DNA of 64,000 nt from Niastella soli (GCF_017742245.1 NZ_JAGHKO010000014.1:248001-312000), one strand, 5' to 3'; positions 50,745 to 59,615 are shown, numbered from the stretch's first letter. Numbers and translations are program-made. Notes: generated from the sequence alone by a model not told the origin.

Positions 50745-50759
50745 AGCCAGGGGTGAATG

Positions 50760-51015
50760 GGCAATAGGCAATGGGAATTTCCGACTAATAGCTAAACGCG
50801 CTTCCGGCAGACGGCAAACGGCAGACGGCAAACGGCAAACCCTCATCGCGGCAATTATGAAAACCGTCTACTCGCCTGCGGCTCGATGTTCAAAGCGTCT
50901 TCCTCCTTGTCAACCTGCATCGCGCTCCGAAGCTTTACCGCCGTCTCCTTCGGCTATAGCGGTCTAAGAGCGAAGGAGTGGCGTAGGAGGGCCTTTTCCT
51001 GATCAACTGGTCAAC
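50760..51015. repeat. Heptamer tract and element C, copy 3
   Basis: CGGCAGA/CGGCAAA heptamers (50805-50842) are followed by element C (50916-51015: GCTCCGAAGCTTTACCGCCG, CTTCGG hairpin, AGGAGGGCC) and TGATCAACTGGTCAAC. This runs straight into the tsaD -7 box. Confidence 0.7.
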
Positions 51016-51026
51016 TTCCCTTTCCT

Positions 51027-51034
51027 TATCTTTG
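51027..51034 (+). promoter_or_regulatory. -7 box four bases before the tsaD start
   Basis: TATCTTTG fits TAnnTTTG and ends four bases before the GTG at 51039. The -33 region offers only CTGG. Since the GTG start is fixed by family alignment, the transcript should begin at, or within a few bases of, the start codon. Confidence 0.55.
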
Positions 51035-51038
51035 CGCC

Positions 51039-52082
51039 GTGAGCATAACTATCTTAGCAATCGAATCTTCGTGCGACGAAACCGCTGCCGCTGTTTGTCG
51101 CGATGGCGTCATTCTTTCCAATTTTATTGCCAATCAAACCGTGCATGAACAATATGGTGGCGTAGTGCCCGAACTGGCATCCCGCGCCCATATGCAAAAT
51201 ATTGTCCCGGTCGTATATGCCGCTTTACAAAAAGCCAATCAACAGTCGGGCGAACCTACTGATGAGGCCTCCATTCATGCCTTGTTACAAAGCGTACATG
51301 CCATTGCCTTTACCCAGGCGCCCGGACTGATCGGGTCGCTGCTGGTTGGCGCCCAATTCGCCAAATCGCTGGCGCTGGCGCTGAATGTACCCCTCATTGC
51401 CGTTCACCATATGCAGGCACATGTGCTGGCCAATCTCATCGAAGATCCCAGGCCGGAGTTCCCCTTTCTTTGTCTGACCGTAAGCGGTGGACATACCCAG
51501 ATCGTGCTGGCCGAATCGCCGCTGTCATTAAAAGTGATCGGTGAGACCATGGACGATGCCGCTGGCGAAGCCTTTGATAAATCTGCCAAATTATTGGGAC
51601 TGCCCTACCCCGGCGGCCCCCTCATTGATAAATACGCGCAAACGGGTGATCCCAACCGGTTCAAATTTCCGGAGCCACAAATACCCGGACTGAACTTCAG
51701 CTTTAGCGGATTGAAGACCGCCATCCTGTATTTTCTGCAGGAGAACACGGCTAACAATCCAAACTTTATTGAGGAGAACCTGGCTGATATCTGCGCCTCT
51801 ATCCAGCACCGCATCATTAGTATTTTGCTGAATAAGGTAAAGGCAGCTGCCCGTACTACCGGTATCGATCAGATCTGTATTGCCGGGGGCGTAAGCGCTA
51901 ACAGCGGGTTACGCAAAGCCCTCACCGAAATGGGACAAAAACACAACTGGCGCACGTTTATTCCCGCCTTTCAATATTGTACCGATAATGCCGCCATGAT
52001 CGCGATCACGGCGTATTATAAGTTCCTGGAAAATGATTTTGCAGATCTTAGTGTAAGCCCTACGGCCAGAGCGGAATGGTAA
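51039..52082 (+). CDS. tsaD: tRNA threonylcarbamoyladenosine transferase TsaD
   Basis: Essential enzyme that places the threonylcarbamoyl group on A37 of ANN-decoding tRNAs, working with TsaB, TsaC and TsaE. At 347 residues it has the ASKHA-fold landmarks: ILAIESSCDETAAAV at the start, YGGVVPELASRAH, the metal-binding VHHMQAHVLA (His pair), LTVSGGHTQIVLA, DDAAGEAFDKSAKLLGLPYPGGP and IAGGVSANSGLR. The start is GTG (51039). No other start fits the family N-terminus. The C-terminal SVSPTARAEW is usual. The gene is alone and lies just behind a repeat-derived promoter. Confidence 0.97.
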   Translation: MSITILAIESSCDETAAAVCRDGVILSNFIANQTVHEQYGGVVPELASRAHMQNIVPVVYAALQKANQQSGEPTDEASIHALLQSVHAIAFTQAPGLIGSLLVGAQFAKSLALALNVPLIAVHHMQAHVLANLIEDPRPEFPFLCLTVSGGHTQIVLAESPLSLKVIGETMDDAAGEAFDKSAKLLGLPYPGGPLIDKYAQTGDPNRFKFPEPQIPGLNFSFSGLKTAILYFLQENTANNPNFIEENLADICASIQHRIISILLNKVKAAARTTGIDQICIAGGVSANSGLRKALTEMGQKHNWRTFIPAFQYCTDNAAMIAITAYYKFLENDFADLSVSPTARAEW

Positions 52083-52090
52083 GTTAAAAG

Positions 52091-52125
52091 GCTGCAAGCT
52101 ACAAGCTGTAAGCTTCAAGCCGCAA
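52091..52125. repeat. Five GCTNCAA-type heptamers
   Basis: GCTGCAA, GCTACAA, GCTGTAA, GCTTCAA and GCCGCAA stand in a row at 52091-52125. The inverse word TTGAAGC recurs at 54625-54645 before the CHAT gene. Confidence 0.7.
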
Positions 52126-52164
52126 AGCGTTCGTTTGTGCCGGGTAAGATAACATAAGGCACCC

Positions 52165-52314
52165 AAGACCTGTAAGGTTCGCCTTTGGGCGCAGAACCCG
52201 CGGAGTGATGACGCGATCCTGACAGGTCTTACTAAGGGATTCCAGACCTGTCAGGTCCAAGGCATCAGACTAATAATGCAAGACCCAATGATGGACCTTA
52301 CAGGTCTTCAAATT
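52165..52314. repeat. GACCTG palindrome element, dispersed copies 3
   Basis: Two consecutive units. The first runs from AGACCTGTAAGGTTC to CCTGACAGGTCT, the second from AGACCTGTCAGGTCC to GGACCTTACAGGTCT. They end 17 bases before the methyltransferase ATG. Confidence 0.75.
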
Positions 52315-52330
52315 CAGAACTACTCAAAAA

Positions 52331-53044
52331 ATGCCCAACACCTATTTCAAGTTTAAACAGTTTACGATAAACCAGGACAAGTGCGCAATGAAAGTCTGCA
52401 CCGATGCGTGTCTCCTGGGCGCCTGGTTTTCTAAAAAAATACCGCAACATGCAACCGTCCTCGATATCGGGGCTGGGACCGGGTTGTTGATGATGATGCT
52501 CGCTCAACGCTCCCAGAGCGAGATCCACGGCATTGAAATTGACCCGGCAGCTTATGAGCAATTACAGGAGAACACCAGCCAAAACGACTGGAAACAGCGT
52601 TTACAGGTATTTGCCGGCGACGCCCGTACCTATTCCTTTCCGCATAAATACGATTACATCATTTCCAACCCGCCATTCTTTGAATCCGACTGGCTTTCTA
52701 CCGACAACCGCGAACAAATTGCCAAACACAGCACCCTTCTTACCCTCGATGAACTGATCCACGTTATTGCCCATAACCTGCAGCCGCAGGGATCTTTTGG
52801 CATCCTGCTCCCTTTCCATCGCTGGGAATATTTTGATAAACTGGCCGGCTTTAATGGATTTTTCCTCCAGGAGAAAGTGGTGGTGAAACAAACACCCCGG
52901 CATGCCCCCTTCCGCGTTCTCTTACAATATACCCGTAACCCGCACCATCCGGCGTCTGCGATTGACCTTACCATTCAACAGATCGATGGGGCGTATACGG
53001 GAGAGTTTGTTGGGTTATTGAAAGATTATTATTTATATCTGTGA
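52331..53044 (+). CDS. tRNA1(Val) (adenine37-N6)-methyltransferase (TrmN6/YfiC-like)
   Basis: A 237-residue SAM-dependent N6-adenine methyltransferase. The SAM loop is VLDIGAGTGLLMMMLAQR (about 41-58), the acidic beta2 HGIEIDP, and the catalytic motif SNPPFFES near residue 113. FKFKQFTINQDKCAMKVCTDACLLGAW at the start and the closing GLLKDYYLYL are typical of the YfiC/TrmN6 family, which modifies A37 of tRNA-Val. The same enzyme class covers some rRNA and protein targets, so the tRNA call rests on overall similarity. Repeats fill the gap upstream. Confidence 0.9.
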   Translation: MPNTYFKFKQFTINQDKCAMKVCTDACLLGAWFSKKIPQHATVLDIGAGTGLLMMMLAQRSQSEIHGIEIDPAAYEQLQENTSQNDWKQRLQVFAGDARTYSFPHKYDYIISNPPFFESDWLSTDNREQIAKHSTLLTLDELIHVIAHNLQPQGSFGILLPFHRWEYFDKLAGFNGFFLQEKVVVKQTPRHAPFRVLLQYTRNPHHPASAIDLTIQQIDGAYTGEFVGLLKDYYLYL

Positions 53045-53485
53045 AAGCCGGCAATCGGCAATCGTGAATCGGCAATGGGTCTCCGAACACTTGGACCTCG
53101 CTATCTGAATCGTGAAACGTCTTTATTGCAGCACTCCGTTTAATATTAGTAATTGTTAAACGGCAAATCGTTCTCGCCTACGGCTCGATTAACCCAAGAA
53201 CTCAAGAACCCAAAAACTAAGTAACTAACAAACAGGTATTTCGGATTAACTGATCAACTTCTTAATCGTTAGCAATCCTATTAACCTTACACGATGATTA
53301 CCAGCTAAATAAATAGCGTGCTAAATAATATTTGTGTTTCATTAGCTAAATATTGAATATTTGTCCTTTATAATCCGTTATATATTTACCCGTATCCCTG
53401 AAAAACTACGGTGATACACGCGCTGGTACCTCAACCTAACCTTACCTTTTCAGTTTTGTGATTCCCGCGTAAAACCGAAACATAC
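53045..53485. other. Gap without genes
   Basis: This stretch holds ATCGGCA heptamers (53048-53075), CAAGAACC-type words near 53195, and an AT-rich segment (53300-53400) with several TAnnTTTG-like words. The segment may carry the promoter of the lipoprotein gene at 53486, but none can be singled out. Confidence 0.5.
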
Positions 53486-54397
53486 ATGAAAAGCAGATCG
53501 ATCACCCGTTTTCACTTGCTGTCATCGTTCGTATTGTTAGTTGCTTTTGCTGCCTGCAACAAAGCGGAGCAGGCAAAAAGAGATCAGGGAACTGATCCCA
53601 TTGAGAATTCCTCTAATACGAGCACACCATTATTGATAGGTAATAACCAATGCGCCAATGCCCCCAATTATGGGGACAGCATTATCTATCTACAACCAGC
53701 AACCGGGCAATACTTCGTTAGCCCCGTGAATAACATCGGCATCAAAGGAACTTATCTCGCCTGGCCCGAAGGGCTGGTCATCAATAGTGCTACCGGCGCC
53801 ATCAACGTTTCCCGGAGTGAGACCGGGGTACGCTACCTCGTTGGTTTTGTAAAGGAAGGCACCCAGGATACCTGTGTAAGCCAGCTGATCCTTGGCGGTA
53901 TTACCTATGCGGACCACATTTATGTGATCGGGAACAACGACACCCTGGCTAAACCTGTCTTTAATGCCAACCCGTTGTTAGCACCCGTTTGCGATGCCAG
54001 CGACGACAACGATTACCCTGGCAATAACGGCAACGGCAATAACAAGTGTTCGTTCGATAATAACGCACCAGGCAGCAAAGCCAATGATCAGGCATTACGG
54101 GTACGCACGCTGAGCGGGATCATCAACCTGAAGAGATCCCTGGCCGATGGGCTTTTTGGTCCTAACCCGAGGAACGGCATGTCGAAGGTCATCAATGTCT
54201 CTTATACCCTGAACGATAATAGCAATAAAGCACAGCAACAACTCACTATTAAAGTGATGTATTACGACAAGGTGTCGAGCATCCCTGCTAACTTACAAAG
54301 TGAAGTGCAAAACAAAAGTGCGAACCTGATGAGTTTTACCATTGTCAGTTATAAACCACGGCCACCATTGTTGATCATTGCGGGCTATGCTAATTAA
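53486..54397 (+). CDS. Lipoprotein, 303 aa
   Basis: The signal peptide MKSRSITRFHLLSSFVLLVAFAAC ends in a lipobox (AFAAC). The mature region starts with a charged linker and then has two beta-rich parts. The first contains SPVNNIGIKGTYLAWPEGLVINSATGAINVS, which looks like a cadherin or putative-Ig repeat (a G-x-I-N-V-S strand). The second, after the Asn/Gly/Asp-rich linker DDNDYPGNNGNGNNKCSFD (about 171-190), ends in INVSYTLNDNSNKAQQQLTIKVMYYDK. I do not recognise a named family. It is probably exposed on the outer membrane. It lies on the same strand as the TPR-CHAT gene and 273 bases before it, separated by repeats. Confidence 0.8.
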   Translation: MKSRSITRFHLLSSFVLLVAFAACNKAEQAKRDQGTDPIENSSNTSTPLLIGNNQCANAPNYGDSIIYLQPATGQYFVSPVNNIGIKGTYLAWPEGLVINSATGAINVSRSETGVRYLVGFVKEGTQDTCVSQLILGGITYADHIYVIGNNDTLAKPVFNANPLLAPVCDASDDNDYPGNNGNGNNKCSFDNNAPGSKANDQALRVRTLSGIINLKRSLADGLFGPNPRNGMSKVINVSYTLNDNSNKAQQQLTIKVMYYDKVSSIPANLQSEVQNKSANLMSFTIVSYKPRPPLLIIAGYAN

Positions 54398-54401
54398 TAA
54401 T

Positions 54402-54571
54402 TAAGACCTGTAAGGTCCATCATTGAGTCTTGAACTTTCAACCTGATGTCTTGGACCCCGCAAGGCGGGGCAGGCTCTGACAGGTCGAGTTGAAGAGAAG
54501 TGAATTAAGACCTGTCAGGACCGCGTATACTTTCTATTAATGCAAGCTCAAGTGGCAGACCTTACAGGTCT
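54402..54571. repeat. GACCTG palindrome element, dispersed copies 4
   Basis: Two units in a row. The first carries the inserted hairpin CCGCAAGGCGGGGCAGGCTC inside TTGGACC...TGACAGGTC, exactly as in two units of the array at 61.4-62.3 kb. It begins ten bases after the lipoprotein stop. Confidence 0.75.
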
Positions 54572-54670
54572 TTCCGCATCATGCTTGCAGTTTAAAGCTG
54601 TATTCCGCGCTGATGTGTATTGCTTGCGGCTTGAAGCTTGAAGCTGTTTTATCTTATCTTCGACCTATCC

Positions 54671-57502
54671 ATGAATAAACTGGTGAAGGCAACACGGGGC
54701 ATTGTATGGAAAGGCTGGCTCTTGTTCGCCGCCTTGCTGGTTTGTGCGTACCATACTGGCAACCCCAACCAGCCCACGCCGGCCATGACGGCCCTGTACA
54801 AAAAGGCCAATCACCTGTTCCATTTATCCAATCCCACCGATGCTACCGATAGCCTGGCGCTGGCAGCCTATCAACAGGTAATAACGCTGGGAGAGAAAAA
54901 CGCCGTCGGCCCCGACTCCCTGTTGTTCTATTCTTATTTGAACACGGGTATTTTGCAGGAAGTACAAACCAATTATCCCGCTGCCGTCAGGGCTTATTTG
55001 CAGGCACATCGCATCAAACAACAACTGCCGCAGTGGAGCGATTCGCTGTTATACGAAGTGGCCGAACATACCGGTTCGGTATATTACCACCTGAACAATT
55101 TTGATTCGGCCAGTTATTTTTTATTACAGGCAGAAACCCTGGCTGAACGCTTTCCCAATATTCCCGAAAAAGAACGGCTGTACAACGACCTGGGCGTGTT
55201 GTATTATGAGAATGGGAACTATTTACAAAGCCGCAATTACTTTACCCAGGCGCTGGAGATCATCAATAAAAAGACAAAAAAAGACGCCACCTGGGTGGTG
55301 AACATCGAGAACAATATTGCGGCGGCCTCGTATAAACTGGGTCAGTACCAGCAGGCCATTTCCATTTACAAAACCATTTGTTCGCAAAAGGTCTTTACCA
55401 GTCAGATCTTTTTAAACCTCGGACTGGCCTACAAAGCCATGGGCGATTACCCCGAGGCTCTGCGCTGGTTCCACCAGGTAAATACCACTACCCTGCCGCG
55501 GGTGTTTAACGAACTCGCGCATACGCATTTGTTGCTGCGGCACACTGATTCGGCCAATTATTTTCTGAAACGGTTTACCCAATCCACTTCCCCCTACAAA
55601 GCAGCGCCCAACAGTATGTATGCCGGCATGCATCATTTGTACCGGGGCGACTGGCTGATCAACCAACAACAATACGATGCGGCGTTACAAAGCCTGCAAC
55701 AGGCTATTATTGTCTTTAGCGGGCATTTCAACAATACGGATATCCGGGCGAACCCTACGCAGTTCACCGGCACCTTTACCTCCTATCGCCTGTTTGATGC
55801 ATTGTTAAAAAAAGCCACGGTCTTCGAAGCATTATATAAAGCTACTCATATCGAAACCCAGCTGCAAGCGGCCCTGGACACCTATGCCAGCGCCATGGCA
55901 CTGTTACGATTTATTGAAAAAAGCTACGATACCGACGAAGCCAAACTGTTTCTGAAGAACAACAACCAGCAGGTGTATCAAAATGCGGTAAGTGTCTGTT
56001 TACAGTTACATGCATTGTACCCCAACAAAGGGTATGCGCAGGAAGCCTTTGTAATGGCGGAGCGCAATAAGGCGTCGGTGATGTACAGCGGCATTACCCA
56101 AAAAGGGTCGCGCAAACTGCCTGGTATTGACCCGGCTTTATTACAACAGGAACGGAACATCAAATACAACCTCGCGCGGTTGAGCATCCATAGTGATCAA
56201 ACACCCGACAGTACCACACTGGTTAAACTGGCCAATGAAAAAGCCGATTATGAAATAAAGCTGGCGCAGGTACAACATGCGCTGGAGCAGAACAGTGCGT
56301 ATTATCAACTTAAATACAGCGACACCTATCCGCGGCCCGATTCCCTGCAACAATATCTACACCGCGATCAGGCGGTGATCAGCTTTTATGCCACCGGCAA
56401 TACGCTCCATGTATTTGTGGTAACGCGTTCGGGTTTTAAACAAACCCGCATCGATTCTTTTGCTACCCTGCAACAGGCTATCACACACTGGCTGACAGCC
56501 CTGCAAAACCCCGAAAGCGGGCGCCGGTTTAAAGGCGAGCCCTGGGGGCAACAATTGTATCAACGATTGGTACAACCCATACAAGCATTAACGGAAGGCA
56601 CTACCGACTGGACCATCATTCCTGATAACATTCTCTATTACCTGCCTTTTGAATCATTACCCGCCGCGGCAGGCGCCGATGCCAGGACCTTGCTGGAAAC
56701 AACCGAGATCAGTTATCAATTCTCATCACGCTTTATGGTAACGCAGGCTGCGAAAATGCCACCAACTAACAACAGCCTTCAAACCCTGGCCTTTGCGCCC
56801 TTTGCGGAGGCAGGTGAGCGCTTTCCGCACCCGGTTTATAATTTCATGCAGCAATTACCGGCGTCTGCGCAGGAGATCGCGTATTTGCCCGGTTTGACTT
56901 TTCTCAATCAACAGGCCACCAAGGAACAATTCCTGCAAAACCTGTCGCAATACCCCGTAGTGCATTTGGCCACCCATGCCATTGCTGATACCGGCAACAG
57001 CGCGGCTTCTTTTATCGCTTTCTACCCAACTACCCGGCAACCCACGCTGGATGCCCTGTACCTGGAAGAACTGTATGGGTTGAATATGGAAAAAACGCAG
57101 CTTATTATCATCAGCGCCTGTGAAACCGGCCATGGTCAATTAGTGAACAGCGAAGGCGTGCTGAGCCTTACGCGCGGGTTTGCTTATGCCGGTTGCGCCA
57201 GTATGGTAAACAGTTTATGGAAGGCCGATGATGCCGCTACAGCCGCCATTCTACACCAGTTTCATTGCTATTTACAAAAGGGGTATACAAAATCAAAAGC
57301 ATTGCGGCAGGCAAAACTAGATTACCTGCACAGCAATGCATTGTATAAAACACCAAACTTTTGGGCCCATTTAATTCTCACAGGGGATAACCAGCCATTA
57401 GTGAAAGCGGTTAGCTGGTACTGGTGGTTGCTTGTTAGTAGCGCGGCAGTGGCAGTGCTGTTTGTAATGATCTACCTAAAGCGAAGAAAAAAGTCGACGT
57501 AG
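54671..57502 (+). CDS. Membrane-anchored TPR-CHAT protein
   Basis: A 943-residue protein with four parts. The signal or anchor segment is GWLLFAALLVCAY. Tetratricopeptide repeats occupy about 40-480 (e.g. YNDLGVLYYENGNYLQSRNYFTQALEI). The CHAT (caspase HetF-associated with TPR) domain at about 640-905 carries the caspase-like dyad, His in VVHLATHAI (about residue 769) and Cys in IIISACETGHG (about 817). A C-terminal span (WYWWLLVSSAAVAVLFVMIYL) with a KRRKKST tail closes it. The catalytic domain should therefore lie in the periplasm. The frame opens at a TTG (54638), but ATG 54671 fits the signal sequence. An ECF sigma factor and a TPR-bearing anti-sigma factor are the next genes. CHAT peptidase activity is a family inference. 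Confidence 0.9.
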   Translation: MNKLVKATRGIVWKGWLLFAALLVCAYHTGNPNQPTPAMTALYKKANHLFHLSNPTDATDSLALAAYQQVITLGEKNAVGPDSLLFYSYLNTGILQEVQTNYPAAVRAYLQAHRIKQQLPQWSDSLLYEVAEHTGSVYYHLNNFDSASYFLLQAETLAERFPNIPEKERLYNDLGVLYYENGNYLQSRNYFTQALEIINKKTKKDATWVVNIENNIAAASYKLGQYQQAISIYKTICSQKVFTSQIFLNLGLAYKAMGDYPEALRWFHQVNTTTLPRVFNELAHTHLLLRHTDSANYFLKRFTQSTSPYKAAPNSMYAGMHHLYRGDWLINQQQYDAALQSLQQAIIVFSGHFNNTDIRANPTQFTGTFTSYRLFDALLKKATVFEALYKATHIETQLQAALDTYASAMALLRFIEKSYDTDEAKLFLKNNNQQVYQNAVSVCLQLHALYPNKGYAQEAFVMAERNKASVMYSGITQKGSRKLPGIDPALLQQERNIKYNLARLSIHSDQTPDSTTLVKLANEKADYEIKLAQVQHALEQNSAYYQLKYSDTYPRPDSLQQYLHRDQAVISFYATGNTLHVFVVTRSGFKQTRIDSFATLQQAITHWLTALQNPESGRRFKGEPWGQQLYQRLVQPIQALTEGTTDWTIIPDNILYYLPFESLPAAAGADARTLLETTEISYQFSSRFMVTQAAKMPPTNNSLQTLAFAPFAEAGERFPHPVYNFMQQLPASAQEIAYLPGLTFLNQQATKEQFLQNLSQYPVVHLATHAIADTGNSAASFIAFYPTTRQPTLDALYLEELYGLNMEKTQLIIISACETGHGQLVNSEGVLSLTRGFAYAGCASMVNSLWKADDAATAAILHQFHCYLQKGYTKSKALRQAKLDYLHSNALYKTPNFWAHLILTGDNQPLVKAVSWYWWLLVSSAAVAVLFVMIYLKRRKKST

Positions 57503-57598
57503 CTTGCACAGAAATACGGATTAAGATTGCTCTGATGTGTGTACTCCGGACTAATGCAGGTTCTGCGTTATCCCTTGAGGTCAAGACGTCGACTTTTT
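57488..57598 (+). other. Long-loop inverted repeat at the CHAT gene end
   Basis: AAAAAGTCGACGT (57488-57500, overlapping the last codons and stop of the CHAT gene) is exactly complementary to ACGTCGACTTTTT (57586-57598), with 85 bases between. It could close a structured 3' end and act as a terminator with the final T run. The flanking gap to 58028 otherwise holds one GACCTG element. Confidence 0.55.
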
Positions 57599-57699
57599 AA
57601 GGTTACATCCCGTAGCCGAGAGATGAATATCTTATTAAGACGAATTATTTAGAAAGACCTGGATGCATCATTTAAGCTTGCCTTATTAGAGGGTTGAAT

Positions 57700-57801
57700 T
57701 GCACCTGACAGATCGAATTCTTCTCATTTAAAACCAGACCTGTCAGGACCGCATAAGCCATCTGATTGTTCAAGACCCGATGGCGGACCTTACAGGTCTT
57801 A
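57700..57801. repeat. GACCTG palindrome element, dispersed copy 5
   Basis: CTGACAGATCG, then AGACCTGTCAGGACC and GGACCTTACAGGTCT mark a unit with the usual ends and a divergent centre. Confidence 0.7.
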
Positions 57802-58028
57802 GTCGTTCTTTCAACCCCGATATCCCAAACATCCTCTAATCCCAAAAATCCCAGTTCTGACAAAAAAAGATAATCGGGCTAGCTACGCCTGCCCGATTAC
57901 CGGTCTGAAAACTTAAATCATTGTGTAAATCAGGATTCCATTACCAAGTGCATCCCTTTAAAATGCAATTAGGTTTAGTGCTTAGGGCAAAAAAACTATA
58001 AAACTAATCGTGTGTGCGTGTTAAAAAA

Positions 58029-58737
58029 ATTCGTGAGAAAGGGCACCATCCAGGTTTCTCTGTCCCTCGTCTCGGCTGAGCCGAGACGGGTCAGGTTTCC
58101 AATATCATGATCCGTTCCTCACGAATACAAAGTTTTGATCCGTGATGACGGAACCACACAGGTTTCTCTGTCTCCCGTCTCGGCTCAGCCGAGACTGATC
58201 AGGTTTCCGATATTATGGATCGGATCATCACGGATCTGTAGAGAAATTCGTGAAGACGGAACCATCCAGGTTTCTCTGTCGTAAATGCAATGATCTACTC
58301 AGGTTTCCGATATTATGATTCGGACCTTCACGAATTTGTAAGTATAATTCGTGAAGACGGAACCATCCAGGTTTCTCTGCAGTAAATGCTATGACTTACT
58401 CAGGTTTCCGATATTATGATTCGGACCTTCACGAATTTGTAAGTATAATTCGTGAAGACGGAACCATCCAGGTTTCTCTGCAGTAAATGCGATGATCTAC
58501 TCAGGTTTCCGATATTATGATTCGGACCTTCACGAACTAGTAAGATATTCGTGAAGACGGAACCATCCAGGTTTCTCTGTAGTAAATACTATGACTTACT
58601 CAGGTTTCCGATGTTATGATTCGGTTCTACACGAATACGTAGGGATAATTCGTGAAGACGGAACCATCCAGGTTTCTCTGCAGTAAATGCTATGATCTAC
58701 TCAGGTTTCCGATATTATGATCCGGGCCTTCACGAAT
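58029..58737. repeat. Array of seven hairpin repeats of about 100 bp
   Basis: Seven tandem units start at ATTCGTGAAG and end at CTTCACGAAT (first two units degenerate). Inside each, CGGAACC near the left end can pair with GGTTTCCG near the right end, and CAGGTTTCTCTG/CTCAGGTTTCCG are direct words. Units 3-7 share a centre of the type AGTAAATGCTATGATCTAC. Units 1 and 2 instead carry a CGTCTCGGCT/AGCCGAGACG palindrome there (58068-58088, 58177-58195). No frame is open through the array. It occupies the gap between the TPR-CHAT gene and the anti-sigma gene. Confidence 0.85.
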
Positions 58738-58835
58738 AAAAAGACTTATTTGAAAGAGCTGGTTCTATTAATTAGTAAAAGCTGTTGAAAGGAATGTAAC
58801 CGCGTAATCAACTTTTTTTTCAAAAAATCTTAAGA

Positions 58836-59612
58836 TTATCGGTTCGCCTTGATTTTCAATAGTTGAAGATCTATTTTTCCTATCTGCATCGCCTGTTGGT
58901 GATACAAATGGTTGTTATTTGAGCGTATTTGTTGTAACAAATTGATACCGGCTACGGTTTTGTTTGCCCCCAGGTAACTCAGCGCCAGGTAAAACTGGGC
59001 TTCGTCCTGAAAGTAATCATCACCCGTTTGGGAATTGTTACGCAATACTTTTTCAAATTGTTCACTGGCTGCTGCCTGGTTATGCAGCTGTAGGTGGGCC
59101 ATGCCGGCCAGGAATAAGGCTTTATTGTCAGTTAAGGTAGTTTGGTTTGCGGCGGCAATTACTCCGTTCCAGTTTTGTGAACGGTACGCTTCTTCCAGCT
59201 CCGAACTCGTTGCCTGCCCCCTGGTAGTGGTTAGTGTGTACTCAATAAACGCTTTTTCATACACATTGGTTGCGTCTACCGTAAAATATTTGTAAGCGAC
59301 TGTGCCTACTATTAATACCAGAACGGCTGCAGCAACCCGCATGAATGGACGCAGTACCCGAACGCGCCCGTTACTATTATTAGTAGTATGTAATACCTCC
59401 ATTGGTTGAATGGCCCTGAAATTCTCTTTAACCGCCGCTACCTGGTCGTACAACGCCGCATATTCCACCGCATCCACTGCCAGTTGCAGGTATTGCCATT
59501 GTTTACGCACTTCCAGGTCGGTATTGATCATTTCTTCCACTTCGCGCATTTCCCTTTCTTCCAGGGTCCTGTCGAGGTAATTGATCAGTATTTGTTCGTT
59601 GTGGCCTTCCAT
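58836..59612 (-). CDS. Anti-sigma factor with periplasmic TPR-like domain
   Basis: A 258-residue single-span protein. Residues 1-85 are cytosolic, acidic and helical (ILINYLDRTLEEREMREVEEMINTDLEVRKQWQYL), which looks like the zinc-free anti-sigma head found in Bacteroidota. The span is RVAAAVLVLIVGTVAYKYF (about 92-110). The periplasmic part (about 115-258) has TPR-like helices (LFLAGMAHLQLHNQAAASEQFEKVL, AQFYLALSYLGANKTVAGINLL). It lies three bases after the ECF sigma gene, the standard arrangement for sigma/anti-sigma pairs. The call rests on this context and topology, because the head has no diagnostic motif. Confidence 0.8.
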   Translation of the reverse strand: MEGHNEQILINYLDRTLEEREMREVEEMINTDLEVRKQWQYLQLAVDAVEYAALYDQVAAVKENFRAIQPMEVLHTTNNSNGRVRVLRPFMRVAAAVLVLIVGTVAYKYFTVDATNVYEKAFIEYTLTTTRGQATSSELEEAYRSQNWNGVIAAANQTTLTDNKALFLAGMAHLQLHNQAAASEQFEKVLRNNSQTGDDYFQDEAQFYLALSYLGANKTVAGINLLQQIRSNNNHLYHQQAMQIGKIDLQLLKIKANR

Positions 59613-59615
59613 AAG

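Noticed and set aside
58029-58737. CRISPR array
   Set aside because: The units are about 100 bases with conserved ends and a centre that is nearly the same in five of seven copies. There are no unique spacers of constant length and no cas genes nearby.
57503-58835. Retron or other reverse-transcriptase-linked RNA
   Set aside because: No reverse transcriptase gene is in the window, and the palindromes are tandem repeats rather than an msr/msd pair.
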